Shown here: positions 8,257-17,183 of the stretch, in pieces | Layout of the letters: each line of letters begins with the position of its first letter | How positions within the stretch are numbered: position 1 is the stretch's first letter | Assembly (NCBI GenBank): GCA_031291755.1 | Contig: JARLIK010000019.1 | Location: 1-64,000, forward strand | DNA: 64,000 nt | Reading direction: 5' to 3' | Origin: Acidocella sp. | GTDB lineage: Bacteria; Pseudomonadota; Alphaproteobacteria; Acetobacterales; Acetobacteraceae | Translations under genes and position numbers: made by a program | The notes under the pieces: model-generated | The model's input: only the letters and a program-made list of their open reading frames with translations | The model's database searches: none | What the model was told of the DNA's origin: nothing

Positions 8257-9510
8257 ATGAACCAATTGGACACTTTGAACGGAAACGTCCGGCTACCGCG
8301 CCGTAAGCTGCTTGGCGGCATTGCCGCTGGCGCGGCGGCTTCCTCGCTGGCCATGCCGCATATCGCGCGCGCTGCCGAGCCCATCCGCATTGGGCTGTTG
8401 CAGGCCAAGCAGGGACCGATTTCGCAGCAGGCGCAATATCTGCAGCAGGGTACTTTCCTGGCGCTTGAGCAGTTGAACAACGAATTGCTCGGCCAGCCGG
8501 CTGAAATTGTCTGGGACGATGAAATTTCGCCGCAGGCGGCAGGGCAGAACGCCGTGCAGTTGATTGAGCAGAGCAAGGTTGTGGCGCTGCTGGGCGGTTC
8601 GCTCAGCAATTTCGCGCTGGCCGAGGAGGCGATTGCCGGGCAGTATAAAATTCCGTTTATCGTCAATAATGGCGCGGCTGAGGATATTACCGGGGCCAAG
8701 TGCAATCCCTACACCTTCCGCTTGCAGCCGCCGGTGCCGGTGCAGGCCGCGGCGATGATGCCGTTCCTCGAACATATCGGCAAACGCTGGTACTTCCTCT
8801 CAGCCTCATATGCGTTTGGCCAGGATATCGCCAACAGCTTCAAAGCGTTGTTGAAGAATGCCGGCGGCGTGATTGTGGGAGATGACCAGGTGCCGGTTGG
8901 CACGGCTGACTACAGCGCCTTCATTCTGAAAATCCGCGACGCCAAGCCCGACCTCGTGATCGGCGGCCTGACCTCGGGAGATTTATCGAACTTCCTGAAG
9001 CAATGGAACGATTTTGGTATGCGCGGAAAAATTCCGTTCACTGAAATCGCGGTGGGCGATCCGGATTTATGGGCCGTGGGCAAAAATAATGTCTCCGGCA
9101 TTTATACCACTTTGTGGTGGTACAAAGACCCCAACAACTCGCCATCGGACAAAGCGTTCGCGACGGCGTACCAGAAAAAATATAACCGCCCCGCCGCAGA
9201 TAAGGCATGGATGGGCTGGTATTGCGCCAAGATCATGTTCCAGGCGATCAACGCGGCGAAATCCACCAAGGCGGAAGCGATTGTCGAAGCTTTGCAGAAT
9301 TGGCACGAAGTTGATGGCGGGCTGAATGTGCATTTTAACAAGTGGAACAATCAGCTTGAACATCGCTTCCTGATCGTGGGCGTGAAGAAGAATATTCCCG
9401 ACCAGTGGGATTATTTTGATGTGCTGGCATCGGTGCCGGGCTCGCCTGAGGCAATGATGGCGGCTTTTGGCACAGCGGCAGATAGCGTCTGCCATATGTC
9501 AGCGCTGTAA
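8257..9510 (+). CDS. Branched-chain-amino-acid-type ABC transporter substrate-binding protein
   Basis: A 417-residue periplasmic binding protein of the Leu/Ile/Val (type I fold) class. The N-terminus has a Tat-like signal (LPRRKLLGGIAAGAAASSL, cleavage near IARAA), which suggests export of a folded protein. The mature part begins IRIGLLQAKQGPISQQAQ and contains VVALLGGSLSNFALAEEA, IPFIVNNGAAEDITG and YAFGQDIANSFKALLKNAG, matching the two-lobed fold. The gene starts an operon with permease and fused permease/ATPase genes (gaps 23 bp and -4 bp). Family members bind amino acids, urea, amides or aromatic acids; the ligand here cannot be read from sequence. The quinate/shikimate dehydrogenase downstream makes an aromatic or alicyclic acid a possible substrate (inference). 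Confidence 0.9.
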   Translation: MNQLDTLNGNVRLPRRKLLGGIAAGAAASSLAMPHIARAAEPIRIGLLQAKQGPISQQAQYLQQGTFLALEQLNNELLGQPAEIVWDDEISPQAAGQNAVQLIEQSKVVALLGGSLSNFALAEEAIAGQYKIPFIVNNGAAEDITGAKCNPYTFRLQPPVPVQAAAMMPFLEHIGKRWYFLSASYAFGQDIANSFKALLKNAGGVIVGDDQVPVGTADYSAFILKIRDAKPDLVIGGLTSGDLSNFLKQWNDFGMRGKIPFTEIAVGDPDLWAVGKNNVSGIYTTLWWYKDPNNSPSDKAFATAYQKKYNRPAADKAWMGWYCAKIMFQAINAAKSTKAEAIVEALQNWHEVDGGLNVHFNKWNNQLEHRFLIVGVKKNIPDQWDYFDVLASVPGSPEAMMAAFGTAADSVCHMSAL

Positions 9511-9533
9511 GTTACACGGCGGGAGAACGCGCT

Positions 9534-10403
9534 ATGCTCGATATGATGGTAATGCAGGCTGGCAATGGTCTGGCACTGGGCTTTTTATATGTGCTGATTG
9601 CCCTCGGGCTGTCGATCATTTTCGGCCTGCTTGGAATCGTCAATTTCGCGCATGGCGTGTTCTTCGCGTTGGGAGCTTATTTCTCTGTCACGATGTATGG
9701 CGTGATGGGCTGGTGGGGCGTGCCGGTGGCGATGGTGATTGTCACTATCATCGGCATGCTCACCGAGGTTCTGCTCATCCGGCGGCTGTACGATAAGGAT
9801 CCGCTGGTCAGCCTGATTGTGACGTTTGCGTTTTCGTTGCTGGCGGAAGCCGTTATCCGTACAATCTGGGGGCCGGAAGGCCAGCCATTCGACGCGCCGG
9901 ACGCCTTGAGCGGCGTGATTGTATTCGGGCCGTTCGTGATCGCCACCTACCGCCTGGCGGTGATGCTGCTGGCGATGGTGATTTTGGCGTTGCTGTGGGC
10001 GTTTTTGAATTATACGAAATTTGGCCGCATTTTGCGTGCCGGCAGCCGTGACCCAGGCATGGTCGGGCTGCTCGGCATTAATTTGCCGCGCGTATTCACC
10101 GGCACGTTTGGTTTGGGATGTTTGCTGGCCGCCATCGCGGGGGTCCTGGCAGCGCCGCTTTGGACCGTGACGCCGAGCATGGGCACGGCGGCCATCATGC
10201 CGGCATTTGTGATCGTCACCATCGGTGGGCTTGGCTCGTATATGGGCGCCGTGGTGGCCGGGCTATTGGTTGGGCTGGTGCAGTCCCTGACAATTCAATT
10301 TTTCCCGGAAGCCTCCGCTGCGGCGATGTATGTGCTGATGGCGCTGGTGCTTCTGCTGCGGCCACGTGGATTATTCGGCGAGCAATGGGAGCGCTTTGAA
10401 TGA
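9534..10403 (+). CDS. LivH-type ABC permease
   Basis: Inner-membrane permease of 289 residues with about eight hydrophobic segments. Family signatures are LGFLYVLIALGLSIIFGLLGIVNFAHG near the start and the loop NLPRVFTGTFGLGCLLAAIAGVLAAP, which contacts the ATPase. The end, LLLRPRGLFGEQWERFE, is the typical LivH C-terminus. The stop overlaps the next gene's ATG by 4 bp (ATGA), so translation is coupled to the fused permease/ATPase with which it forms the transport channel. Confidence 0.93.
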   Translation: MLDMMVMQAGNGLALGFLYVLIALGLSIIFGLLGIVNFAHGVFFALGAYFSVTMYGVMGWWGVPVAMVIVTIIGMLTEVLLIRRLYDKDPLVSLIVTFAFSLLAEAVIRTIWGPEGQPFDAPDALSGVIVFGPFVIATYRLAVMLLAMVILALLWAFLNYTKFGRILRAGSRDPGMVGLLGINLPRVFTGTFGLGCLLAAIAGVLAAPLWTVTPSMGTAAIMPAFVIVTIGGLGSYMGAVVAGLLVGLVQSLTIQFFPEASAAAMYVLMALVLLLRPRGLFGEQWERFE

Positions 10404-12910
10404 AATTTTTACTGAAATATTCGGGCGCAAATCCAATCGCCGTTCTGGCGCTGGTGCTGGTGGGCCTGAGTTTGGCAGCGCCGCTGATGGGCCTGCCGGT
10501 CAGCAAGATTACTGAAATCATTATTTATACCTTGTATGCGGCGGGCGTGAACATGCTGGTCGGCTATACCGGGCTGGTGCCATTTGGGGCCTCGGTATTT
10601 TTCGGCACCGCGACATATATGGTGGCCATTTTCATGCTGGATGGCGGCGGCAATGAAATTGTGGCGCTTGTTGTGGCCACCATCGCTTCGGTGCTGCTGG
10701 CGCTGGTGCTGGGACTGCTGATTCTTCGGCGGCGTGGCTTGTATTTCTCATTGTTGACGCTAGCGGCTTCGCAGATTGCATTTGAATTGGCGTTTAGCTG
10801 GACCGCGGTGACCGGCGGTGAAAACGGTCTACAGGATGTGCCGTTGAGCATTCTGACCACGCCGTTGCGCCTGCATATATTTGTGCTGGTGCTGGCGGTC
10901 GCGGTGATGTGGCTGTTGTGGCGGCTTGCGCATGCGCCGTTCGGCCGTGCCTTGCAGGCGGTGCGCGACAACGAAGCGCGGATGCGCTGCCTAGGCTACG
11001 ATACCGCGAAGCTGAAACTGCTTGCCTTCTGCCTGTGCGGCGGCGTGGTGGGTCTGTCGGGCGGATTGCTGGCGCTGATGTTACGCGGCGCCTACGCGGA
11101 TAGTCTCGGCTGGGAACATGCCGGTGATGCGTTGCTGATGACGGTGCTGGGTGGTGTGCATCAATTTCTCGGCCCGCTTTGGGGCGCCATCGCCTTCATT
11201 ATGCTGCAAGACCGGTTGAGCGCGATTGTCGCGAATTGGTGGCTGATTTTCGCGCCGATTATCATGATCTTCGCGCTTGGTTCGCCTGAAGGGATTCAAG
11301 GGCTGGTGCAGCGCTTTCGCGGTTTCCAGCGCTGGACTCTGGTGCGCAATGGAATCCCCGCACGTCCGGATTTTATTGAGCCATACAAGCCTGGCGATGC
11401 CCATCTGGATTTGACCCAACCGATTCTCACAGTGCGTGGCCTGACCAACCGTTTTGGCTCGCTCTATACCGCGCGCAATATCGATTTGGATGTGATGCCG
11501 TGCCAGTTGCACAGCTTCATCGGCCCGAATGGCGCCGGCAAGACGACATTTTTCAATATCCTCACCGGCATGCTGCATCCGACTGAAGGGCATATCAGCT
11601 TTGCCGGGCGCGATATCACTAAACTGCCGGTGCATCAGCGGGTGCGGCTGGGAATAAGCCGGTCGTTCCAGATCGTCAGTGTGTTCAAGGATTTAACAGC
11701 GTTCGAGAATGTGCGCATCGCGGTGCAGGCACGGCTGCATTGGAAACTGCGCGACTGTCTCACTGATGCCTATCGCAACGAGGCTGCGAATGTCCGCACC
11801 TGGACGCTGCTGGCAGCGGTGGGGCTGGAGGACCGCGCGGCGGAAATGTGCACGCATCTTTCGCACGGCGAACAGCGCTTGCTGGAAATCGCCATTTCCC
11901 TGGCGACCGATGCGAAATTGCTGTTGCTGGATGAACCGCTGGCAGGCTTGGCGCAGGCGGACCGGCAGATTGTCGGCACGCTGATCCGCCGTCTCGCGCA
12001 AGCCCATGCGGTGCTGCTGATCGAGCATGACATGGACCGCGTGCTGAGTTTGTCGGACCGGATTACCGTGCTGCATCAGGGCAATCTGATCGCCGATGGC
12101 AAACCGCGTGACGTGGCGAATGATCCGGCAGTCATCACCGCCTATCTGGGCGCGCCGAAAGAGCCGATGGTGATTCCGCCGCATGAGGGCGGGCCGGCCG
12201 GCAAACCGGTTTTGGAAGTTAAAAATCTCTCAGCGGGTTATGCCGGAAGTGTGATTCTGAACGGTATCAGCTTTACGATTCATGAAGGCGAGGCTATTGC
12301 CATTCTGGGACGCAACGGTGTCGGCAAGACCACGACATTGAATAGCCTGATGGGGACGGTTGATATCAATGGCGGCGAGATATGGCTCGACGGCAAGAAT
12401 ATCACGGGTGTGAAATCTTATCAGATCAACCAGCAAGGTATTTCGCTGGTGCCGGAAGGGCGGCGGCTGTTTCCCAACCTGACGGTGCTGGAAAACCTGC
12501 AACTGGCGATGCGCCCCGGCGGCGCCACGCTTGATGAGGTATATGAGTTGTTTCCGAAGTTAAAAATTCTGCAGAAATCGCGCGGCTCGGCCCTTTCGGG
12601 TGGGGAGCGCCAGATGGTGGCGGTGGCGCGTGCGCTGATGGTGCCAAGCCGGATCATTCTGCTGGATGAACCGTTCGAAGGGTTAGCGCCCGCGATCGTG
12701 AAGGAAGTGATGGAAGCGGTGGTGAAGCTGCGCAGCCGGGCGAGCCTGGTGATCGTGGAGCATCATGCGGAATCAGTGCTTTCAATCGTGGACCGTGCGA
12801 TTGTGCTGGTGAACGGTGAGGTGGCCTATGAAGGCACGGCAGAGGCACTGGCGGCTGATGAGCCACTGCAGGCGCGGCTGCTTGGCGTTGTGCATGCCGA
12901 GGCTGCCTGA
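10400..12910 (+). CDS. Fused LivM-LivG-LivF: ABC permease plus two ATPase domains
   Basis: A single 836-residue polypeptide that combines three usually separate subunits. Residues 1 to about 305 are a LivM permease (YTLYAAGVNMLVGYTGLVPFGASVFFG; RALQAVRDNEARMRCLGYD). Residues about 340-580 are a LivG ATPase with Walker A GPNGAGKTT near 374, signature LSHGEQRLLEIA near 487 and Walker B LLLLDEPLAGL. Residues about 600-836 are a LivF ATPase with Walker A GRNGVGKTTT near 637, signature LSGGERQMVAVARAL near 732 and IILLDEPFEGLAP. The frame is continuous and every catalytic motif is present, so all three parts should work. LivM-LivG fusions are common; the triple fusion is less usual. With LivH and the binding protein this makes a complete importer. 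Confidence 0.93.
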   Translation: MKFLLKYSGANPIAVLALVLVGLSLAAPLMGLPVSKITEIIIYTLYAAGVNMLVGYTGLVPFGASVFFGTATYMVAIFMLDGGGNEIVALVVATIASVLLALVLGLLILRRRGLYFSLLTLAASQIAFELAFSWTAVTGGENGLQDVPLSILTTPLRLHIFVLVLAVAVMWLLWRLAHAPFGRALQAVRDNEARMRCLGYDTAKLKLLAFCLCGGVVGLSGGLLALMLRGAYADSLGWEHAGDALLMTVLGGVHQFLGPLWGAIAFIMLQDRLSAIVANWWLIFAPIIMIFALGSPEGIQGLVQRFRGFQRWTLVRNGIPARPDFIEPYKPGDAHLDLTQPILTVRGLTNRFGSLYTARNIDLDVMPCQLHSFIGPNGAGKTTFFNILTGMLHPTEGHISFAGRDITKLPVHQRVRLGISRSFQIVSVFKDLTAFENVRIAVQARLHWKLRDCLTDAYRNEAANVRTWTLLAAVGLEDRAAEMCTHLSHGEQRLLEIAISLATDAKLLLLDEPLAGLAQADRQIVGTLIRRLAQAHAVLLIEHDMDRVLSLSDRITVLHQGNLIADGKPRDVANDPAVITAYLGAPKEPMVIPPHEGGPAGKPVLEVKNLSAGYAGSVILNGISFTIHEGEAIAILGRNGVGKTTTLNSLMGTVDINGGEIWLDGKNITGVKSYQINQQGISLVPEGRRLFPNLTVLENLQLAMRPGGATLDEVYELFPKLKILQKSRGSALSGGERQMVAVARALMVPSRIILLDEPFEGLAPAIVKEVMEAVVKLRSRASLVIVEHHAESVLSIVDRAIVLVNGEVAYEGTAEALAADEPLQARLLGVVHAEAA

Positions 12911-13008
12911 GTTGGTTCCGCGTGAAATTGCGAATGACTGAGGAATAATCGTATCTGTTTTGGTGTTTTTTGATCTTAAAGTCCGAGATATCTATTGTAT
13001 TGTTCTAA

Positions 13009-13022
13009 TTAGTTAGTTAAAT
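13009..13022 (+). promoter_or_regulatory. 14-mer TTAGTTAGTTAAAT, copy 1 (upstream of quinate/shikimate dehydrogenase)
   Basis: Exact 14-mer shared by three intergenic regions in this window (also 15473-15486 and 23090-23103). Here it lies about 88 bp before the ATG of the dehydrogenase gene, preceded by the small palindrome CTAATTAG. The direct GTTAGTTA doubling and the recurrence only between genes suggest a binding site for one regulator. The protein is unknown. Confidence 0.5.
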
Positions 13023-13109
13023 ACATCTTTAACAGATGCGGCACTCCAGCCCAGAATATTCCCGGCCATTGCCGTTGCTTTGCGGCATGGTCAAACCAAC
13101 GAGAGGTCC

Positions 13110-14021
13110 ATGAACATCACGACGACGCCCCCAAAAGATGCCGCCAGTAACGCCACCGCCGCGCCCCGCCAGGTGAGGCTGGGCTTGATTGGTGCGGACA
13201 TCGGGCCGTCGCGTTCACCTGCCATGCATGAGGCAGAGGGCCGAGCCCAGGGGTTGGCGGTCAGTTATCAGCTGATCGACATGACCGCGCGTGGCGTGGG
13301 GGTTGAGGGGCTGCCTGGCTTGCTGACCGAGGCTGAGGCGGCGGGCTTTGCCGGGGTCAATGTCACTCATCCCTGCAAGCAGGCGGTGATTCCATGGCTG
13401 GATGAATTATCCGAGGACGCGCGTGCCCTGGGGGCGGTGAATACGGTGCTGTTCCGGGATGGCAAACGGATAGGTCATAATACCGATTGGTACGGGTTTT
13501 CCGAGGCGTTCCGCCGTGGGATGGCCCGTGCCCCGCTGTCACGCGTGGTGCAAATCGGCGCCGGTGGGGCTGGCTCAGCGGTGGCGTATGGCGCGCTGAA
13601 ATTGGGCGTGGCGCAGCTTTCGCTGGTGGATGTGGACCAGGCGCGGGCCGAGGCGCTGGCCGCCAAGCTCGGCGGCATTTTTGGGGCGTCGCGGGTGAGT
13701 GCGGCGGCCCGGTCTGACGATGTGGTGCCGATGGCGGATGGTCTGATCAACGCCACCCCGATCGGCATGGAAGCCTACCCTGGCATGCCCTTGGATGAAG
13801 CTTTGCTGCGGCCTGATTTATGGGTTGCCGAGGTGGTGTATTTCCCGCTCGATACCGCGCTTCTGCAAGCGGCCCGGGCGATTGGCAGCCGCACTGTGGA
13901 TGGCGGCGGCATGGCGGTTTTCCAGGCAGCCGAGGCATTCCGGTTGTTTACCGGCGTCACGCCGGATGCCGAGCGGATGCTGGCAGCCTTCGCCGCCATG
14001 CAGCCCGCCGGACATGAATGA
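13110..14021 (+). CDS. Quinate/shikimate dehydrogenase (AroE superfamily, QsuD-like)
   Basis: NAD(P)-dependent oxidoreductase of about 303 residues interconverting quinate/dehydroquinate or shikimate/dehydroshikimate. The substrate domain shows PSRSPAMHEAEGRAQGL, the catalytic lysine in NVTHPCKQ and the catalytic aspartate in HNTDWYGF. The nucleotide domain has QIGAGGAGSAVAYGAL. The late part (DGLINATPIGM, then AFRLFTGVTPDAERM) resembles catabolic quinate/shikimate dehydrogenases such as QsuD of Corynebacterium more than biosynthetic AroE. The ATG at 13110, preceded by GAGAGG, is chosen over the TTG at 13080. It is flanked by an importer and a convergent MFS gene (4-bp gap), which fits uptake and use of these acids. 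The NAD versus NADP preference is not settled. Confidence 0.85.
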   Translation: MNITTTPPKDAASNATAAPRQVRLGLIGADIGPSRSPAMHEAEGRAQGLAVSYQLIDMTARGVGVEGLPGLLTEAEAAGFAGVNVTHPCKQAVIPWLDELSEDARALGAVNTVLFRDGKRIGHNTDWYGFSEAFRRGMARAPLSRVVQIGAGGAGSAVAYGALKLGVAQLSLVDVDQARAEALAAKLGGIFGASRVSAAARSDDVVPMADGLINATPIGMEAYPGMPLDEALLRPDLWVAEVVYFPLDTALLQAARAIGSRTVDGGGMAVFQAAEAFRLFTGVTPDAERMLAAFAAMQPAGHE

Positions 14022-14025
14022 GTTG

Positions 14026-15216
14026 TTACGGCGCCGCTGATGGCCGCTGCCTGAAATATGTGGCGCGGAACAAATACAGGGCGAGACATTCGCCGATCAT
14101 GACCGCGATGGCCGCCGCCAGGAACACTGCGGCATAGCCGTCATAGTCGATGACCAGCCCCGCCGCCGGCCCGGTGGCGCCGAGGGCGACATCCAGAAAT
14201 ACGGTGAACGCGCCGACGATGGCGCCCCGGCTGGCAGCCGGCATGTTCTGCAAAACCTCGGTTCCCATGGCGGGAAATATTAATGACATGCCGCAGCCGG
14301 TAAGCGTGGCACCGGCGATGGCCTGCCAACGTGCCTGCGCTAGCCAAAGTAGAATAAGACCGCCAAACTGAATGAGCAGAGAAACGAGGGCGACGGGAAA
14401 GCCTCCGAAGCGGTGGATCAGGTTGGCAAATAAAATCCGGATCGCGACGAATGAAACGCCGAAGGCACTTAAGGCATAGGCAGCACCTTCCCAGCCACGG
14501 CTGGCGAAATATAGCGTGATGAAGGCGACAATGGTGCCAAACCCGGCGGAGCCCAGCGCCAGCACCATGCCAAACGGGACCACGTGGCCGAACACTTTCA
14601 ACAGGCTGATCCGATGCCCACCAATTTTGGTGGTGCCGGGGGTCAGAAGGCAAAAGACCACGCCTGTAAGGCTGAGGCCGATGGTGGTGAGAGCAATTCC
14701 GGTGAGCCCGGCATGATGGTCGAGCATGACCCCGAGCGGTGCGCCGATGCCTATGCCGCCATAAGATGCAACGCCGTTCCAGGACATCACCTTGGCGGTG
14801 CCGTGAGCGCCGACCCGCCCGACACCCCAGGCAATGCAGCCGGTACCGGTGCCGCTTTCCGCGGTGCCCAGCCAGAGCCGGCTGAGTGCGAGCCAGAATA
14901 ATACTATTAGTGGGGAGGCTGTGATGCTGGCCATCAGAATGCAGGCGCCGCTGCCCGCCGCGCAGATCAGCCCGGCCAGTACCGCGTGTTTGGGCCCGCG
15001 GGAATCTGACAGTGAGCCGACCGGCGCCCGGGTGATCAGCGTGGCGAGATATTGCAGGCTGATCAAAAACCCAGCCGTCAGCGCGTTGAATCCTAGTTTA
15101 CCATGTACCAGGCTGGGAAATACCGCCAGCGGCAGGCCGATCAGGATGTAGGTGATGAGGTTGAAGACGACGATGCGAAGAACTTCGAGGGTAGGCACAG
15201 ATTTATGCGCGGCCAT
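14026..15216 (-). CDS. MFS transporter
   Basis: An integral membrane carrier of about 396 residues with roughly 12 hydrophobic segments. After the first helix it has the loop GLPLAVFPSLVHGKLGFNAL, and the MFS loop motif between helices 2 and 3 reads RAPVGSLSDSRGPK. The pattern resembles YhhS/AraJ-like sugar or drug efflux carriers, but the substrate is not identifiable. The ATG at 15216 (MAAHKSVPTLEV) is chosen over the upstream TTG at 15261. The gene converges on the quinate/shikimate dehydrogenase and is divergent from the porin-MFS pair. The region in front of it carries the shared 14-mer. Confidence 0.85.
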   Translation of the reverse strand: MAAHKSVPTLEVLRIVVFNLITYILIGLPLAVFPSLVHGKLGFNALTAGFLISLQYLATLITRAPVGSLSDSRGPKHAVLAGLICAAGSGACILMASITASPLIVLFWLALSRLWLGTAESGTGTGCIAWGVGRVGAHGTAKVMSWNGVASYGGIGIGAPLGVMLDHHAGLTGIALTTIGLSLTGVVFCLLTPGTTKIGGHRISLLKVFGHVVPFGMVLALGSAGFGTIVAFITLYFASRGWEGAAYALSAFGVSFVAIRILFANLIHRFGGFPVALVSLLIQFGGLILLWLAQARWQAIAGATLTGCGMSLIFPAMGTEVLQNMPAASRGAIVGAFTVFLDVALGATGPAAGLVIDYDGYAAVFLAAAIAVMIGECLALYLFRATYFRQRPSAAP

Positions 15217-15848
15217 CTGGCCGGTCCGACCGACGCTCAGATTCAAAATATGCCGCTCCAATCAATTCCCGGCTCAAATTTGCGGGAATTTGATTTAAGT
15301 TGCACCCCGGATTTTCTGCAGGGCAGGGCGGCAGAATTGAAGTTGCGATACGGTCTAGCGGCAGGGTGTCCGGCTAACCCATTCAAAAATGGTCAAATTT
15401 AAATAACGACAGTTTATGTGCCGCATTTATTTTGACGAAATTTGAAAAAAACGCTTGCAGCGTACCAAATGGTTAGTTAGTTAAATTTCAAGAGTTAAAT
15501 AAAGTCGACGTCCAGGGTTTTATTTCAAATGCGATGAGCTTGCTGCGTTGCGGCATTATCAATGGTTTTAGGATAGCGGTGCCGTAATGGCGCAGCTTTT
15601 AGAGGAGTTGCGCGGTCAATTTTGAGCTTTAAAAATCAAGTCAAGTTTGTACGATTTCGTTAAAACGCGGTTTCGCAAACCAAGCGGCATCGGGGACCTT
15701 AAAATTCAAATGACAGGTCCGGAGTCATGTTCTGAAACTTTGGACAATCTAGTTCGTTATACAAAAATTCATCACGCCAACCACCGTCGCGATACGAGCG
15801 GCCAACTGAACAACAACACGATAAATCTATTACAGGAGAGTTAAAAAT
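15217..15848. other. Intergenic control region between divergent MFS and porin genes
   Basis: About 630 bases without a credible gene: the one 65-codon ORF inside has no family features. The part from about 15400 to 15650 is AT-rich and carries the second copy of the 14-mer motif, so it is probably the promoter region of the porin operon and perhaps of the divergent MFS gene. A good ribosome binding site (CAGGAG) lies just before the porin ATG at 15849. Confidence 0.5.
15473..15486 (+). promoter_or_regulatory. 14-mer TTAGTTAGTTAAAT, copy 2 (between divergent MFS and porin)
   Basis: Identical to the copies upstream of the quinate/shikimate dehydrogenase and of cydA. It lies about 363 bp before the porin start and about 257 bp before the divergent MFS start, followed by a looser half copy (AGAGTTAAAT, about 15491). 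Its place in a divergent control region is consistent with an operator. Confidence 0.5.
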
Positions 15849-17150
15849 ATGCTTCATATCACCAAAACCGGTTCCAAGTTGAAGGCAGGGTTGCTTGCCA
15901 GTGCGGCGCTCGCCATGGGTGTTGGCGTTGCTGCTTCGGCGCAGGCGCAGACCGCGCCGGCCAATAATGATTTTTGGACCCGCCCGCTGATGACCGGCGA
16001 CTGGAACGGCGGCCGCACCAAGTTGAAGAATGATGGCCTGGATTTCCATGGTTTCTATGTTGGCGAATTCGCCGATGTGCTGTCGGGCGGCAAGCGCCAA
16101 GGCAATGGCTATGCGCAGCAGCTTGGCCTGAGTGTCGACGTTGACCTTGGCAAGATCGCTGATCTGACCGGCGCTGTTTTGCATATCGGCGTTAACCAGC
16201 GCCAGGGCCGCAGCGTTTCAAGCGACTTCATTGGCAACAAATTGGCGGCGCAGGAAGTTTATGGTGCCGGCGAGACCTTGCGTGTTACCGAAATGAGCTA
16301 CGAGCAGACGCTCGCACATGGCCTCATCAATACCAAGGTTGGTTTTTATCCGTTCGGCAATGACTTTGCATTGACCGTGCTGGGCTGTGACTTCCAGAAT
16401 GTAGGCTTCTGTGCGCATCCGCAGAATCTTCCCGGCTCCAGCGGTTATTCCGATTATCCGACCGGCAAATGGGGTGGCCGTGTGAAGGTGAATATCACGC
16501 CGGCGCTATACGCTGAGGCGGGCGTTTTCGACTCCAACCCGACCTATTATGCGCATAACAACGGCCTCAAGATCGGCATGTCCGGCTCCACCGGCGCGAT
16601 CATTCCGTTCGAAGTGGGTTATACCACCGCTCTTGGTGACGCCAGGTTGCCAGGCCACTACAAGATCGGTGGCTATTACGACACATCGGACGTGGCTGAC
16701 GCCGCCGTGCCGCACCAGGTGGGCGATGGCCGTTATGGCGGCTATATTCTGGTGGACCAGATGCTGTTCAGCTTTAATGGCACACCAACCCGTGGCTTGA
16801 TTGCGATGGCGCAGGTTTCCTACTCCGACCCGAAGACGGCGGTGTTTGAAAGCACCATCGATGCCGGCTTGATTGCGCAAGGCCTGTTTGATGCCCGGCC
16901 GCATGACTTCATGGCTATTGGCTATGTGCGGGCTGGTTTGAATAACCGTACGGCCACCGCCAAGGAAACGCTGCTATACCCAGATGCCACGACCGGCGAG
17001 GGCGTATTTGAAGTTGGTTACGGCTTCCAGGCAACACCATGGCTGCTGATCCACCCGAACGTGCAGTACATCATGGATCCAGGCACGTTTGCTTATAAGC
17101 ACATCCCGAACGCCTGGGTGTTCGGTGCGCAAACCAAGATCTTCTTCTAA
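15849..17150 (+). CDS. OprB-family carbohydrate-selective porin
   Basis: Outer-membrane porin of 433 residues. The signal peptide (LKAGLLASAALAMGVGVAASAQAQ) is followed by WTRPLMTGDWNGGRTKLKNDG, a hallmark of the OprB/carbohydrate porin family. The rest is beta-strand-rich (YAEAGVFDSNP, GYFD-like turns, VGYGFQATPWLLIHPNVQYI) and ends in the aromatic TKIFF. OprB-type channels pass sugars and, in acetic acid bacteria, a range of small hydrophilic acids. It is 33 bp upstream of an ACS-type MFS permease and so likely forms an outer/inner membrane uptake pair with it. The substrate is not known. Confidence 0.9.
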   Translation: MLHITKTGSKLKAGLLASAALAMGVGVAASAQAQTAPANNDFWTRPLMTGDWNGGRTKLKNDGLDFHGFYVGEFADVLSGGKRQGNGYAQQLGLSVDVDLGKIADLTGAVLHIGVNQRQGRSVSSDFIGNKLAAQEVYGAGETLRVTEMSYEQTLAHGLINTKVGFYPFGNDFALTVLGCDFQNVGFCAHPQNLPGSSGYSDYPTGKWGGRVKVNITPALYAEAGVFDSNPTYYAHNNGLKIGMSGSTGAIIPFEVGYTTALGDARLPGHYKIGGYYDTSDVADAAVPHQVGDGRYGGYILVDQMLFSFNGTPTRGLIAMAQVSYSDPKTAVFESTIDAGLIAQGLFDARPHDFMAIGYVRAGLNNRTATAKETLLYPDATTGEGVFEVGYGFQATPWLLIHPNVQYIMDPGTFAYKHIPNAWVFGAQTKIFF

Positions 17151-17183
17151 CTTTAACTCTGACAACGAAGGGAAGCACTTGTC

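Noticed and set aside
15647-15844. 65-codon ORF in the porin leader
   Set aside because: No domain, poor start context, and it lies in an AT-rich control region.
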